Shown piece after piece: positions 1-5,175 of a stretch of 5,941 bases of DNA; the stretch's first letter is position 1; the number at the start of each line of letters is the position of its first letter. The stretch lies in contig MELI01000088.1 in the NCBI GenBank assembly GCA_001767575.1, positions 3,284 through 9,224 on the forward strand, given 5' to 3'. This DNA comes from Candidatus Aquicultor primus. GTDB taxonomy: Bacteria; Actinomycetota; Aquicultoria; Aquicultorales; Aquicultoraceae. The translations under genes were made by a program, and so were the position numbers. The notes below the pieces were generated by a model. The model saw nothing but the letters and a program-made list of their open reading frames with translations. It ran no database searches and had not been told where the DNA came from.

Positions 1-512
1 CGGATGGCAGCTATTATTTCATGGAGATGAACACTCGCATCCAGGTCGAACACCCTGTTACCGAGATGGTGACCGGCGTGGACCTGATAAAAGAACAAAT
101 CAGAGTCGCAGCCGGTGAAGCCCTAAGTTTTACACAGGATGACATCAAAGCTAACGGGCATGCCATTGAGTTCAGAATAAACGCGGAGGACCCGGATAAT
201 AATTTCATGCCGGCGGGTGGCAAAGTATTGCTATATAATCCACCCGGAGGACCCGGTGTGCGCATGGACAGCCACCTATACACCGGCTATGAAGTGCCTA
301 GTTATTACGACTCGCTCCTCGCGAAGCTCGTTGTTTGGGGCAACGACAGAAACGAAGCGATAGATAGGGGCAGAAGAGCCCTGGAAGAATGTGTTATCAT
401 GGGTTTAGCGACAACGATTCCGTTTCACCTTAAAGTCCTTGATAACGCGATTTTCAGAAAGGGCGAGGTCTACACGGATTTTATCGCCCAGTGGATATTG
501 AACGACCAATAG
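1..512 (+). CDS. accC: Biotin carboxylase subunit of acetyl-CoA carboxylase, C-terminal part (5' end outside window)
   Basis: This subunit performs the ATP- and bicarbonate-dependent carboxylation of biotin on the carrier protein AccB, the first half-reaction of malonyl-CoA formation for fatty acid synthesis in the cytoplasm. The reading frame is open from base 3 and ends at TAG 510-512, leaving about 169 residues, roughly the last 38% of a ~450-residue family member. Directly visible are the active-site strand MEMNTRIQVEHPVTEMVTG near the start, with the E-x-N-x-R-x-Q-V-E-H pattern that holds metal and bicarbonate, and FRINAEDP, whose arginine corresponds to the catalytic Arg338 of the E. 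coli enzyme. The remainder matches the biotin carboxylase C-terminal domain (PGGPGVRMDSHLYTGYEVP, YYDSLLAKLVVWG). The protein stops where a stand-alone AccC normally stops, so it is not a long fusion with a biotin carrier domain as in many actinomycete AccA proteins. Propionyl-CoA or pyruvate carboxylase subunits share these motifs, but length and neighbours favour AccC. Confidence 0.94.
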   Translation, partial: DGSYYFMEMNTRIQVEHPVTEMVTGVDLIKEQIRVAAGEALSFTQDDIKANGHAIEFRINAEDPDNNFMPAGGKVLLYNPPGGPGVRMDSHLYTGYEVPSYYDSLLAKLVVWGNDRNEAIDRGRRALEECVIMGLATTIPFHLKVLDNAIFRKGEVYTDFIAQWILNDQ

Positions 513-595
513 TGGTAGTGAGTTAAAGGTAAATGTGGTCATAACGCCGCGTGCGGGCTAAAACCAGCAGGATTACAGGCGGAAATCTAGAATAT

Positions 596-1015
596 ATGAT
601 GTCTGAACGTCGAAAAGCGCGGAAAGACGCATTGGAAATTCTCTATGAGAATGAGATTACAGGGCAGCCTTTCGGCGAAATAATTAAAAATAGGATTCTT
701 GCCAGGGAAGAAGCGCCAAGCGATTTCACCATCACCTTGATATATGGTGTTGATAAAAATCGCGCGGCGATTGATGAAGTAATATCTTCACATACCGACA
801 ACTGGGCGCTTGAGCGTATGCCGATAGTCGACCGCAACCTCATAAGAATCGGACTCTACGAGATGATGCACGAGGAAGACATCCCGGTTAGCGTTTCGAT
901 CAACGAAGTCGTTGAGCTGGCTAAAGTTTACGGGATGGAAGAATCGAGCAAGTTTGTCAACGGCATTCTCGGCAGGATAGCGACAGAGTTGAAGCAATCA
1001 CAACAAAGCAGCTAA
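596..1015 (+). CDS. nusB: Transcription antitermination factor NusB
   Basis: NusB pairs with NusE (ribosomal protein S10) and binds boxA RNA, supporting antitermination of rRNA operons. From the ATG at 596 the protein has 139 residues, the usual family size. Family signatures are the N-terminal SERRKARKDALEILYENE helix, MPIVDRNLIRIGLYEM around residues 75-90, and INEVVELAKVYG followed by ESSKFVNGILGRI near residues 103-128. The frame extends upstream to a GTG at 551, but that 15-residue extension (RAKTSRITGGNLEY) is not NusB-like and no Shine-Dalgarno sequence lies near 551. A purine-rich stretch (AGGCGGAAA, 577-585) lies upstream of the adjacent ATG codons at 596 and 599, although its spacing is longer than ideal, so either ATG may be used. 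It follows accC after 83 bases and precedes xseB by 11 bases, consistent with co-transcription. Confidence 0.94.
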   Translation: MMSERRKARKDALEILYENEITGQPFGEIIKNRILAREEAPSDFTITLIYGVDKNRAAIDEVISSHTDNWALERMPIVDRNLIRIGLYEMMHEEDIPVSVSINEVVELAKVYGMEESSKFVNGILGRIATELKQSQQSS

Positions 1016-1026
1016 CGCAGAAGAAA

Positions 1027-1248
1027 ATGGTGGGACAATTGGAGAAATTAAGCTACGACCATGCTTTGGACCGGCTCGAAGAGATTGCCGAGCAGGTAAG
1101 AAAGAAAGAGATTAGTTTGGAGGCCTCACTCGACCTTCTCGAAGAGAGCATCCAACTTGCTACCTTATGTAACCAGCAGATAGACTATACAGCCTGGATT
1201 CCCCAGAACGAAGAAGATTCCCCGGGGGAAGATATAGTTGACCGCTAA
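1027..1248 (+). CDS. xseB: Exodeoxyribonuclease VII small subunit
   Basis: XseB is the small non-catalytic subunit that assembles in several copies with XseA to form exonuclease VII, which degrades single-stranded DNA to oligonucleotides in the cytoplasm. The 73-residue length is typical. The core YDHALDRLEEIAEQVRKKE followed by ISLEASLDLLEESIQLATLC (about residues 10-48) is the family's two-helix hairpin, with the expected L-E-I and S-L-E-x-S-L pattern. After CNQQID the tail (YTAWIPQNEEDSPGEDIVDR) is acidic and differs from the usual LDEAE-type ending. The start is uncertain: ATG 1027 has only a weak AGAAGA upstream, while TTG 1039 (codon 5) has GGTGGGA a few bases before it, and either keeps the full core. 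The catalytic partner xseA is not adjacent, unlike in many Bacillota. The last 11 bases overlap the start of ispA in another frame, suggesting translational coupling. Confidence 0.87.
   Translation: MVGQLEKLSYDHALDRLEEIAEQVRKKEISLEASLDLLEESIQLATLCNQQIDYTAWIPQNEEDSPGEDIVDR
1224..1231 (+). promoter_or_regulatory. Ribosome binding site of ispA, inside the end of xseB
   Basis: The purine run GGGGGAAG lies six bases before the TTG at 1238. It is the best Shine-Dalgarno-like match in the area and is the main reason for choosing the non-ATG start of ispA. It sits inside the xseB coding region, so ribosomes finishing xseB would pass over it. Confidence 0.6.
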
Positions 1249-2116
1249 ATATCCGGATGATACGAGGCTTCTAATCGAAGCCGGCCTGAAAAAGTATTTT
1301 CCGAAGAAACGTAACCCCGAGGTTATCTACGAGGCGATGAGCCACAGCCTATTTTCGGGCGGAAAGCGATTCAGGGCTATACTCGTCATCGAAGCCGCGA
1401 AGCTGTTCGGGGCGACCGCTGAAGAGGTCATGCCTACCGCTTGCGCTGTTGAATACATCCATACCTACTCCCTGATTCACGACGATCTTCCCGCTATCGA
1501 CGACGATGAGTTGCGCCGGGGCAAACCTACCTGTCACATTCTTTTTGGAGAGGCCATGGCGATTCTCGCCGGCGATGCGCTTTTTTCAGAGGCGTTTAGC
1601 CTTATTGCGAGTGCGCAGAGAGCGGGTGACTGCGGCCGCATCGTAGATGTGGTGCGCGAATTATCCTCGGCGGCAGGGGTTTCGGGGATGGTAGGAGGCC
1701 AGGTCGTAGATATTATCTCGGAGGGCCGGGGGATAGACGCGGCGACGCTCGAATTCATACACGAAAACAAGACGGGCGCATTGATAAAAGCCTCAGTCAG
1801 GGCAGGCTCGATTTTAGCCGGAGCATCACCGTCCGAACTGACCAGATTGAATTCCTATGCGGGATATCTGGGGTTAGCGTTTCAAATAACAGACGATGTG
1901 CTCGATGTGGTCGGGGACACCGAGGTTTTGGGTAAGATGGCGGGAAGCGACGTGAAATTGGGGAAGGCGACCTATCCGTCGGTCTACGGGCTCGAGGAGG
2001 CTAAAGCGATGGCCGAGTCGGTCGTCGGCCGCGCAAAAGAGGCGCTTAATGGAGTGGCGGGCGATACGGCAGTCTTGAGAAACTTGGCCGATTTTGTGTA
2101 TGAGCGACAGTTCTAA
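1238..2116 (+). CDS. ispA: Class I trans-polyprenyl diphosphate synthase (farnesyl/geranylgeranyl diphosphate synthase)
   Basis: This enzyme condenses IPP with allylic diphosphates to make C15 (or C20) prenyl diphosphates, the precursors of undecaprenyl phosphate, quinones and other isoprenoids. The 292-residue protein begins at TTG 1238. It carries the conserved GGKRFRAIL segment (41-49), the first aspartate-rich motif DDLPAIDDDELRRGKP (D82-D88 core), the GQVVDI segment (154-159), a KTGALIKAS helix (178-186) and the second aspartate-rich motif QITDDVLDVVGD (D219-D223). It ends in the usual ADFVYERQF tail. The fifth residue before the first motif is tyrosine (Y77, in YSLIHDD), as in E. coli IspA, which favours farnesyl diphosphate as product over C20; this is inference from chain-length rules. 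The gene overlaps xseB by 11 bases and precedes dxs, which feeds the same pathway. Confidence 0.92.
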   Translation: MTAKYPDDTRLLIEAGLKKYFPKKRNPEVIYEAMSHSLFSGGKRFRAILVIEAAKLFGATAEEVMPTACAVEYIHTYSLIHDDLPAIDDDELRRGKPTCHILFGEAMAILAGDALFSEAFSLIASAQRAGDCGRIVDVVRELSSAAGVSGMVGGQVVDIISEGRGIDAATLEFIHENKTGALIKASVRAGSILAGASPSELTRLNSYAGYLGLAFQITDDVLDVVGDTEVLGKMAGSDVKLGKATYPSVYGLEEAKAMAESVVGRAKEALNGVAGDTAVLRNLADFVYERQF

Positions 2117-2172
2117 CCTGTCTGAGACATCCGGTGCCGCGGGTTCAAGGTCCGCGCTCGATGCGATGACGA

Positions 2173-2202
2173 TTGTATGGAGGTTGTCGTTTGGGCTATG
2201 AT
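2173..2202 (+). promoter_or_regulatory. Weak candidate promoter upstream of dxs
   Basis: A TATGAT hexamer (2197-2202, five of six matches to TATAAT) lies 18 bases after TTGTAT (2173-2178, only the TTG matches the -35 consensus). Transcription would begin near 2209, leaving about 40 bases of leader before the ATG at 2251 but almost none before the ATG at 2212. The -35 match is poor and such hexamers arise by chance, so this is only a candidate. Confidence 0.25.
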
Positions 2203-2250
2203 GGGAGATGAATGAGTTTAGCCCGTCGATTGCGGGAAATGAAGGATAAT

Positions 2251-4200
2251 ATGGATTACGAGATCTTAAGTACGATAGATGGCCCAAAAGACTTAAAGAG
2301 GATGTCCCATGGTGAGCTGGCGCGGCTCTCGCAAGAGATAAGGACGCGGCTGATCGAGGCTGTCTCGGAAACGGGCGGGCACCTAGGATCTAACTTGGGT
2401 GCGGTCGAGCTAACGCTCGCTTTGCACCGCTCGCTTAATAGCCCGAAAGACAAGATCATTTGGGACGTGGGTCACCAGAGCTACGTTCATAAGCTTATAA
2501 CCGGCAGAAATGAGACCTTTACGACCCTGCGTCAATATGGAGGGCTGGCCGGTTTTCCTAAGAAATCGGAGAGTCCGCACGATGTGTTCGATACGGGCCA
2601 TGCGAGCAACTCGATAAGCGTGGCGCTTGGCATTGCCGAAGCGCGAGATATGAATGCGGGAGACGAGCATGTGGTCGCGGTAATCGGTGACGGCTCGCTC
2701 ACGGGCGGCATGGCGTATGAGGCGCTAAACCAGGCCGGGCATTTAGGGACGAAACTAATCGTGATTCTTAATGATAATGAGATGTCGATATCGCCGAACG
2801 TAGGTGCGATGAGCAGCTACTTGACTCAGCTACGGCTCGACCCGGGCCATACTAAGCTGCGCCGCGAGATAGAGACGCGAATTAAAAAGCTTCCCGCCAT
2901 CGGCGAGTTCGTTTACGATATCGGGATGCATATTAAAGAGAGCGTCAAAGCGCTGCTCGTTCCGGGCATGCTCTTCGAGGAGCTAGGCTTCACTTACATG
3001 GGGCCGCTCGACGGTCATGACATCAAAGACTTGGAGAAGAACATCGCGCTTGCCAAGCAGGTCGAAGGGCCCGTAATGATTCATGTCATTACCAAGAAAG
3101 GGCTGGGATATATACCGGCGGTAGAGAGGCCGGAGAAATGGCATGGAATCGCTCCCTTCGTGAAAAGGACGGGCGAGCCCAAGTCGTCTAGTAGCGCCGC
3201 GACCTATACCGAGGTGTTCGGTAATACGCTCGTGGATTTAGCGAAGAAGAACGATAAGATAGTGGCGATAACGGCCGCTATGACCAGCGGTACGGGCCTG
3301 GACGAATTTGCGAAGGAACTGCCGGATAGATTCTATGATGTGGGTATCGCGGAACCTCACGCCGTGACATTTGCCGCAGGTATGGCGACCCAGGGTTTTC
3401 ACCCGGTAGTCGCGATATACTCGACGTTTTTGCAGCGGGCGTTCGACCAGATAATGCAGGATGTTAGCCTCCAGGAGCTGCCGGTGGTCTTTGCGATTGA
3501 CCGGGCAGGACTTGTCGGAGAAGATGGGCCGACCCACCACGGGGCGTTCGACCTTACATATCTGCGAAGTGTTCCGGGCCTCACCATAATGGCCCCGAAG
3601 GATGAAGACGAGCTGCGGCACATGCTCTTTACGGCTACGGAAATCGGTCAGCCGGTTGCCATACGTTATGCGCGCGACCTGGGCCTTGGTGTCCCTATTT
3701 CCGAGGATTATCGCATGATGCCTTTGGGTAAAGGCGAGATTCTCGAAGAAGGAACGGAAATCTGCCTGCTGGCAGTCGGGCGAATGGTAAGCTCCGCGCT
3801 GGAAGCGGCCAAGATACTGCGGGAGCGCGGCGTATCAGCGTCTGTTGTGAATATGCGCTTTATCAAGCCGATAGACGAGGAGTTAATAAGCTGGGCAGCC
3901 GAGAAACACAAACTACTTGTGAGCGTCGAGGAGAACACAGTTTCGGGGGGCTTCGGCTCCGCAGTGCTGGAATCGTTGGTGGAGATGGGATATCACATGC
4001 CGTTCCTCAGGCTCGGGCTGCCCGATAGGTTTATGTCTCATGGGTCGATGAAGCGGCTTCTTGCGGAAGCCGGTCTCGATGCTAACGGCATCGCATATAG
4101 TGTCAACCGCAAGCTGGACGAGTTGAAGAGCGGCAAGAAACCGGGAGATTCCGCCGGGCGTGCGACATTCGGTACCCACCCCACGATCTTTGAGCAATAA
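2251..4200 (+). CDS. dxs: 1-deoxy-D-xylulose-5-phosphate synthase
   Basis: Dxs condenses pyruvate and glyceraldehyde 3-phosphate, using thiamine diphosphate and Mg2+, in the first committed step of the MEP isoprenoid pathway. From ATG 2251 it has 649 residues. Visible features are TGGHLGSNLGAVELT with H44, WDVGHQSYVHK (71-81), the thiamine-diphosphate/Mg motif GDG 146-148 through NDN 174-176, GPLDGHD (251-257), WHGIAPF (297-303), the catalytic glutamate E368, YSTFLQRAFDQ (390-400), DRAGLVGEDGPTHHGAFD (417-434) and the C-terminal transketolase domain with VNMRFIKPID and VSVEENTVSGGFGS. Two sites differ from the common pattern: IAEPH instead of IAEQH (P369), and RYARD (472-476) instead of RYPRG. 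About 25 residues follow the last conserved helix as a polar tail. An in-frame ATG at 2212 adds 13 basic residues, but homologues start near ILSTIDGPKDLK and AAGGA precedes 2251, so I chose 2251. Confidence 0.96.
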   Translation: MDYEILSTIDGPKDLKRMSHGELARLSQEIRTRLIEAVSETGGHLGSNLGAVELTLALHRSLNSPKDKIIWDVGHQSYVHKLITGRNETFTTLRQYGGLAGFPKKSESPHDVFDTGHASNSISVALGIAEARDMNAGDEHVVAVIGDGSLTGGMAYEALNQAGHLGTKLIVILNDNEMSISPNVGAMSSYLTQLRLDPGHTKLRREIETRIKKLPAIGEFVYDIGMHIKESVKALLVPGMLFEELGFTYMGPLDGHDIKDLEKNIALAKQVEGPVMIHVITKKGLGYIPAVERPEKWHGIAPFVKRTGEPKSSSSAATYTEVFGNTLVDLAKKNDKIVAITAAMTSGTGLDEFAKELPDRFYDVGIAEPHAVTFAAGMATQGFHPVVAIYSTFLQRAFDQIMQDVSLQELPVVFAIDRAGLVGEDGPTHHGAFDLTYLRSVPGLTIMAPKDEDELRHMLFTATEIGQPVAIRYARDLGLGVPISEDYRMMPLGKGEILEEGTEICLLAVGRMVSSALEAAKILRERGVSASVVNMRFIKPIDEELISWAAEKHKLLVSVEENTVSGGFGSAVLESLVEMGYHMPFLRLGLPDRFMSHGSMKRLLAEAGLDANGIAYSVNRKLDELKSGKKPGDSAGRATFGTHPTIFEQ

Positions 4201-4202
4201 GC

Positions 4203-4260
4203 TCGATGGATTAGCGCGTGGACAAGCGCGCTTCACAGAGCATCCATTATCGATTATTTT
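4203..4260 (+). terminator. Nested inverted repeats with T-rich end between dxs and tlyA (possible terminator or leader hairpin)
   Basis: A perfect six-base stem AGCGCG (4213-4218) / CGCGCT (4227-4232) encloses an eight-base loop. Around it, TCGATGGAT (4203-4211) can pair with ATCCAT (4242-4247) and, after a three-base bulge, CGA (4251-4253). A T-rich stretch TTATTTT (4254-4260) follows directly and runs into the tlyA start codon. This resembles an intrinsic terminator, but the internal loop is asymmetric and the T run is interrupted. It could instead be a leader hairpin or attenuator controlling tlyA. Four bases (GCTC 4201-4204 with GAGC 4238-4241) could form a competing outer pairing. Confidence 0.35.
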
Positions 4261-5091
4261 ATGGGCAAAAAAAGAGCCGACATATATTTAGTTGAATCAG
4301 GCCTAGTGGAAAGCCGTGAGCAAGCTCAGCGGCTGATTACGGCTCGGAAGGTTTATGTCGACGCCAAGCCCATAGAGAAACCCTCCAGCCTGGTCGATGA
4401 GGGCGGCCATATAACAATCGATCAAGACGACTCGTATGTATCCCGAGGCGGATTAAAACTCGAAAAAGCGCTCAGGGAGTTCTCAATTGACCCGGCGGGA
4501 AAGCTGGCAATCGATATAGGCGCATCGACCGGTGGTTTCACCGACTGTCTGCTGCGTAATGGTGCGAAGCAGGTGATCACCATAGATGTCGGCTATGGCC
4601 AGCTAGCTTGGCCTTTACGCCAAGACCCGCGAGTCATAGTTCTGGAGCGGACCAACATCCGCCACGTAAAACCCGATGATATTCCATACCTCGCCGATCT
4701 CATTACTATTGACGTCTCTTTCATATCTCTTCAAAAGATTTTATCTAGCGTTGCGGCGCTGCTGGCGCCGGACGGTGAGATTGTCGCGCTCGTGAAGCCG
4801 CAGTTTGAAGCGGGACGCGAGAGGGTCGGCAAGAAAGGCGTCGTTAAGGACCCGGTTGTGCACAAGGATGTCTTAAATGAGACCTGGGAATTCTTTGAGA
4901 AAAACAGTATGCGAATAAAAGGGCTGTCCTTCTCGCCGATAAAAGGGCCGGAAGGAAATCTCGAGTTTTTGCTCTACGCTGCGCGTGATGGTTTGCTTGC
5001 GGGGGAGAGCGAGAGAAAAAGGATTATCGATGCCGTCGTTGAAAAAGCCCATGAGGTGCTGTGGCGAGTAGATTCCACTCCGGGTACCTAG
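4261..5091 (+). CDS. tlyA: TlyA-family 16S/23S rRNA (cytidine-2'-O)-methyltransferase
   Basis: TlyA proteins transfer a methyl group from S-adenosylmethionine to the 2'-OH of cytidine in rRNA (23S C1920, and in the long form also 16S C1409, E. coli numbering). The 276-residue protein has an N-terminal S4 RNA-binding domain (KKRADIYLVESGLVESREQAQRL start, to about residue 58), a short linker, and an FtsJ-like methyltransferase domain. The SAM-binding loop is IDIGASTGGFTD (84-95). A K-D-K-E set typical of 2'-O-methyltransferases is visible as K66 in SRGGLKLEKAL, D151 in ITIDVSF, K179 in LVKPQFE and E235 in GNLEFLL. Full S4 domain and length suggest the long (TlyAII) type. The old label hemolysin A comes from an indirect phenotype and should not be read as function. 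No Shine-Dalgarno sequence precedes ATG 4261, although homology clearly puts the start there. It follows dxs by 60 bases and precedes nadK, a common Gram-positive order. Confidence 0.93.
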   Translation: MGKKRADIYLVESGLVESREQAQRLITARKVYVDAKPIEKPSSLVDEGGHITIDQDDSYVSRGGLKLEKALREFSIDPAGKLAIDIGASTGGFTDCLLRNGAKQVITIDVGYGQLAWPLRQDPRVIVLERTNIRHVKPDDIPYLADLITIDVSFISLQKILSSVAALLAPDGEIVALVKPQFEAGRERVGKKGVVKDPVVHKDVLNETWEFFEKNSMRIKGLSFSPIKGPEGNLEFLLYAARDGLLAGESERKRIIDAVVEKAHEVLWRVDSTPGT

Positions 5092-5111
5092 ACCTTGAAT
5101 CTTCGCGAAAC

Positions 5112-5140
5112 GTGCCAATCGAGCTTGGTTGCCTTATAAT
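5112..5140 (+). promoter_or_regulatory. Sigma-70/sigma-A-type promoter for nadK
   Basis: A perfect TATAAT (5135-5140) lies 17 bases after GTGCCA (5112-5117, four of six matches to TTGACA). A second TATAAT overlaps it by one base (5140-5145), giving two possible -10 registers, the second with a poor -35. Transcription would start near 5147-5152, giving a leader of about 25-30 bases before the nadK ATG. This is the clearest promoter in the window. Confidence 0.6.
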
Positions 5141-5151
5141 ATAATAGGTTT

Positions 5152-5161
5152 GTTTATAAAC
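5152..5161 (+). promoter_or_regulatory. 10-base palindrome GTTTATAAAC, possible operator at the nadK transcription start
   Basis: GTTTATAAAC is a perfect palindrome located a few bases downstream of the -10 element and upstream of the nadK ribosome binding site, where a bound repressor would block initiation. No loop is present, so it is more likely a DNA site than an RNA hairpin. AT-rich palindromes of this size also occur by chance, and I cannot assign it to a known regulator. Confidence 0.3.
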
Positions 5162-5175
5162 GGTGTGGGAGTCTG

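Noticed and set aside
551..595. N-terminal extension of nusB from GTG 551
   Set aside because: The added residues do not resemble NusB, no ribosome binding site is near, and the family length is met from 596 or 599.
513..595. Terminator or promoter between accC and nusB
   Set aside because: The only inverted repeat (CCGC/GCGG at 547-556) has a two-base loop and cannot fold well, and no convincing -35/-10 pair is present.
1168..1248. Frameshift in xseB explaining its odd tail
   Set aside because: Neither alternative frame gives a more XseB-like ending, and the stop overlaps the ispA start in the compact manner expected of intact coupled genes.
2139..2155. A tRNA T-arm-like hairpin (GCGGG, loop TTCAAGG, TCCGC) in the ispA-dxs gap
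   Set aside because: No matching acceptor stem, D-arm or anticodon arm can be built around it, and the loop departs from the TTCRANY pattern. There is also no T run, so it is not a terminator. It is probably chance.
1874..2287. Minus-strand open frame of 137 residues across the end of ispA and the start of dxs
   Set aside because: It lies opposite well-supported genes, has no recognisable domain, and is expected as a shadow in moderately GC-rich coding DNA. The same applies to the minus-strand frames at 3238-3621, 3913-4236 and 5154-5501.
4219..4250. Possible tlyA promoter: TGGACA (4219-4224) with CATTAT (4245-4250)
   Set aside because: The spacing is 20 bases, too long for a standard promoter, the -10 match is moderate, and the -35 lies in the loop of the hairpin. 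Not enough to call.
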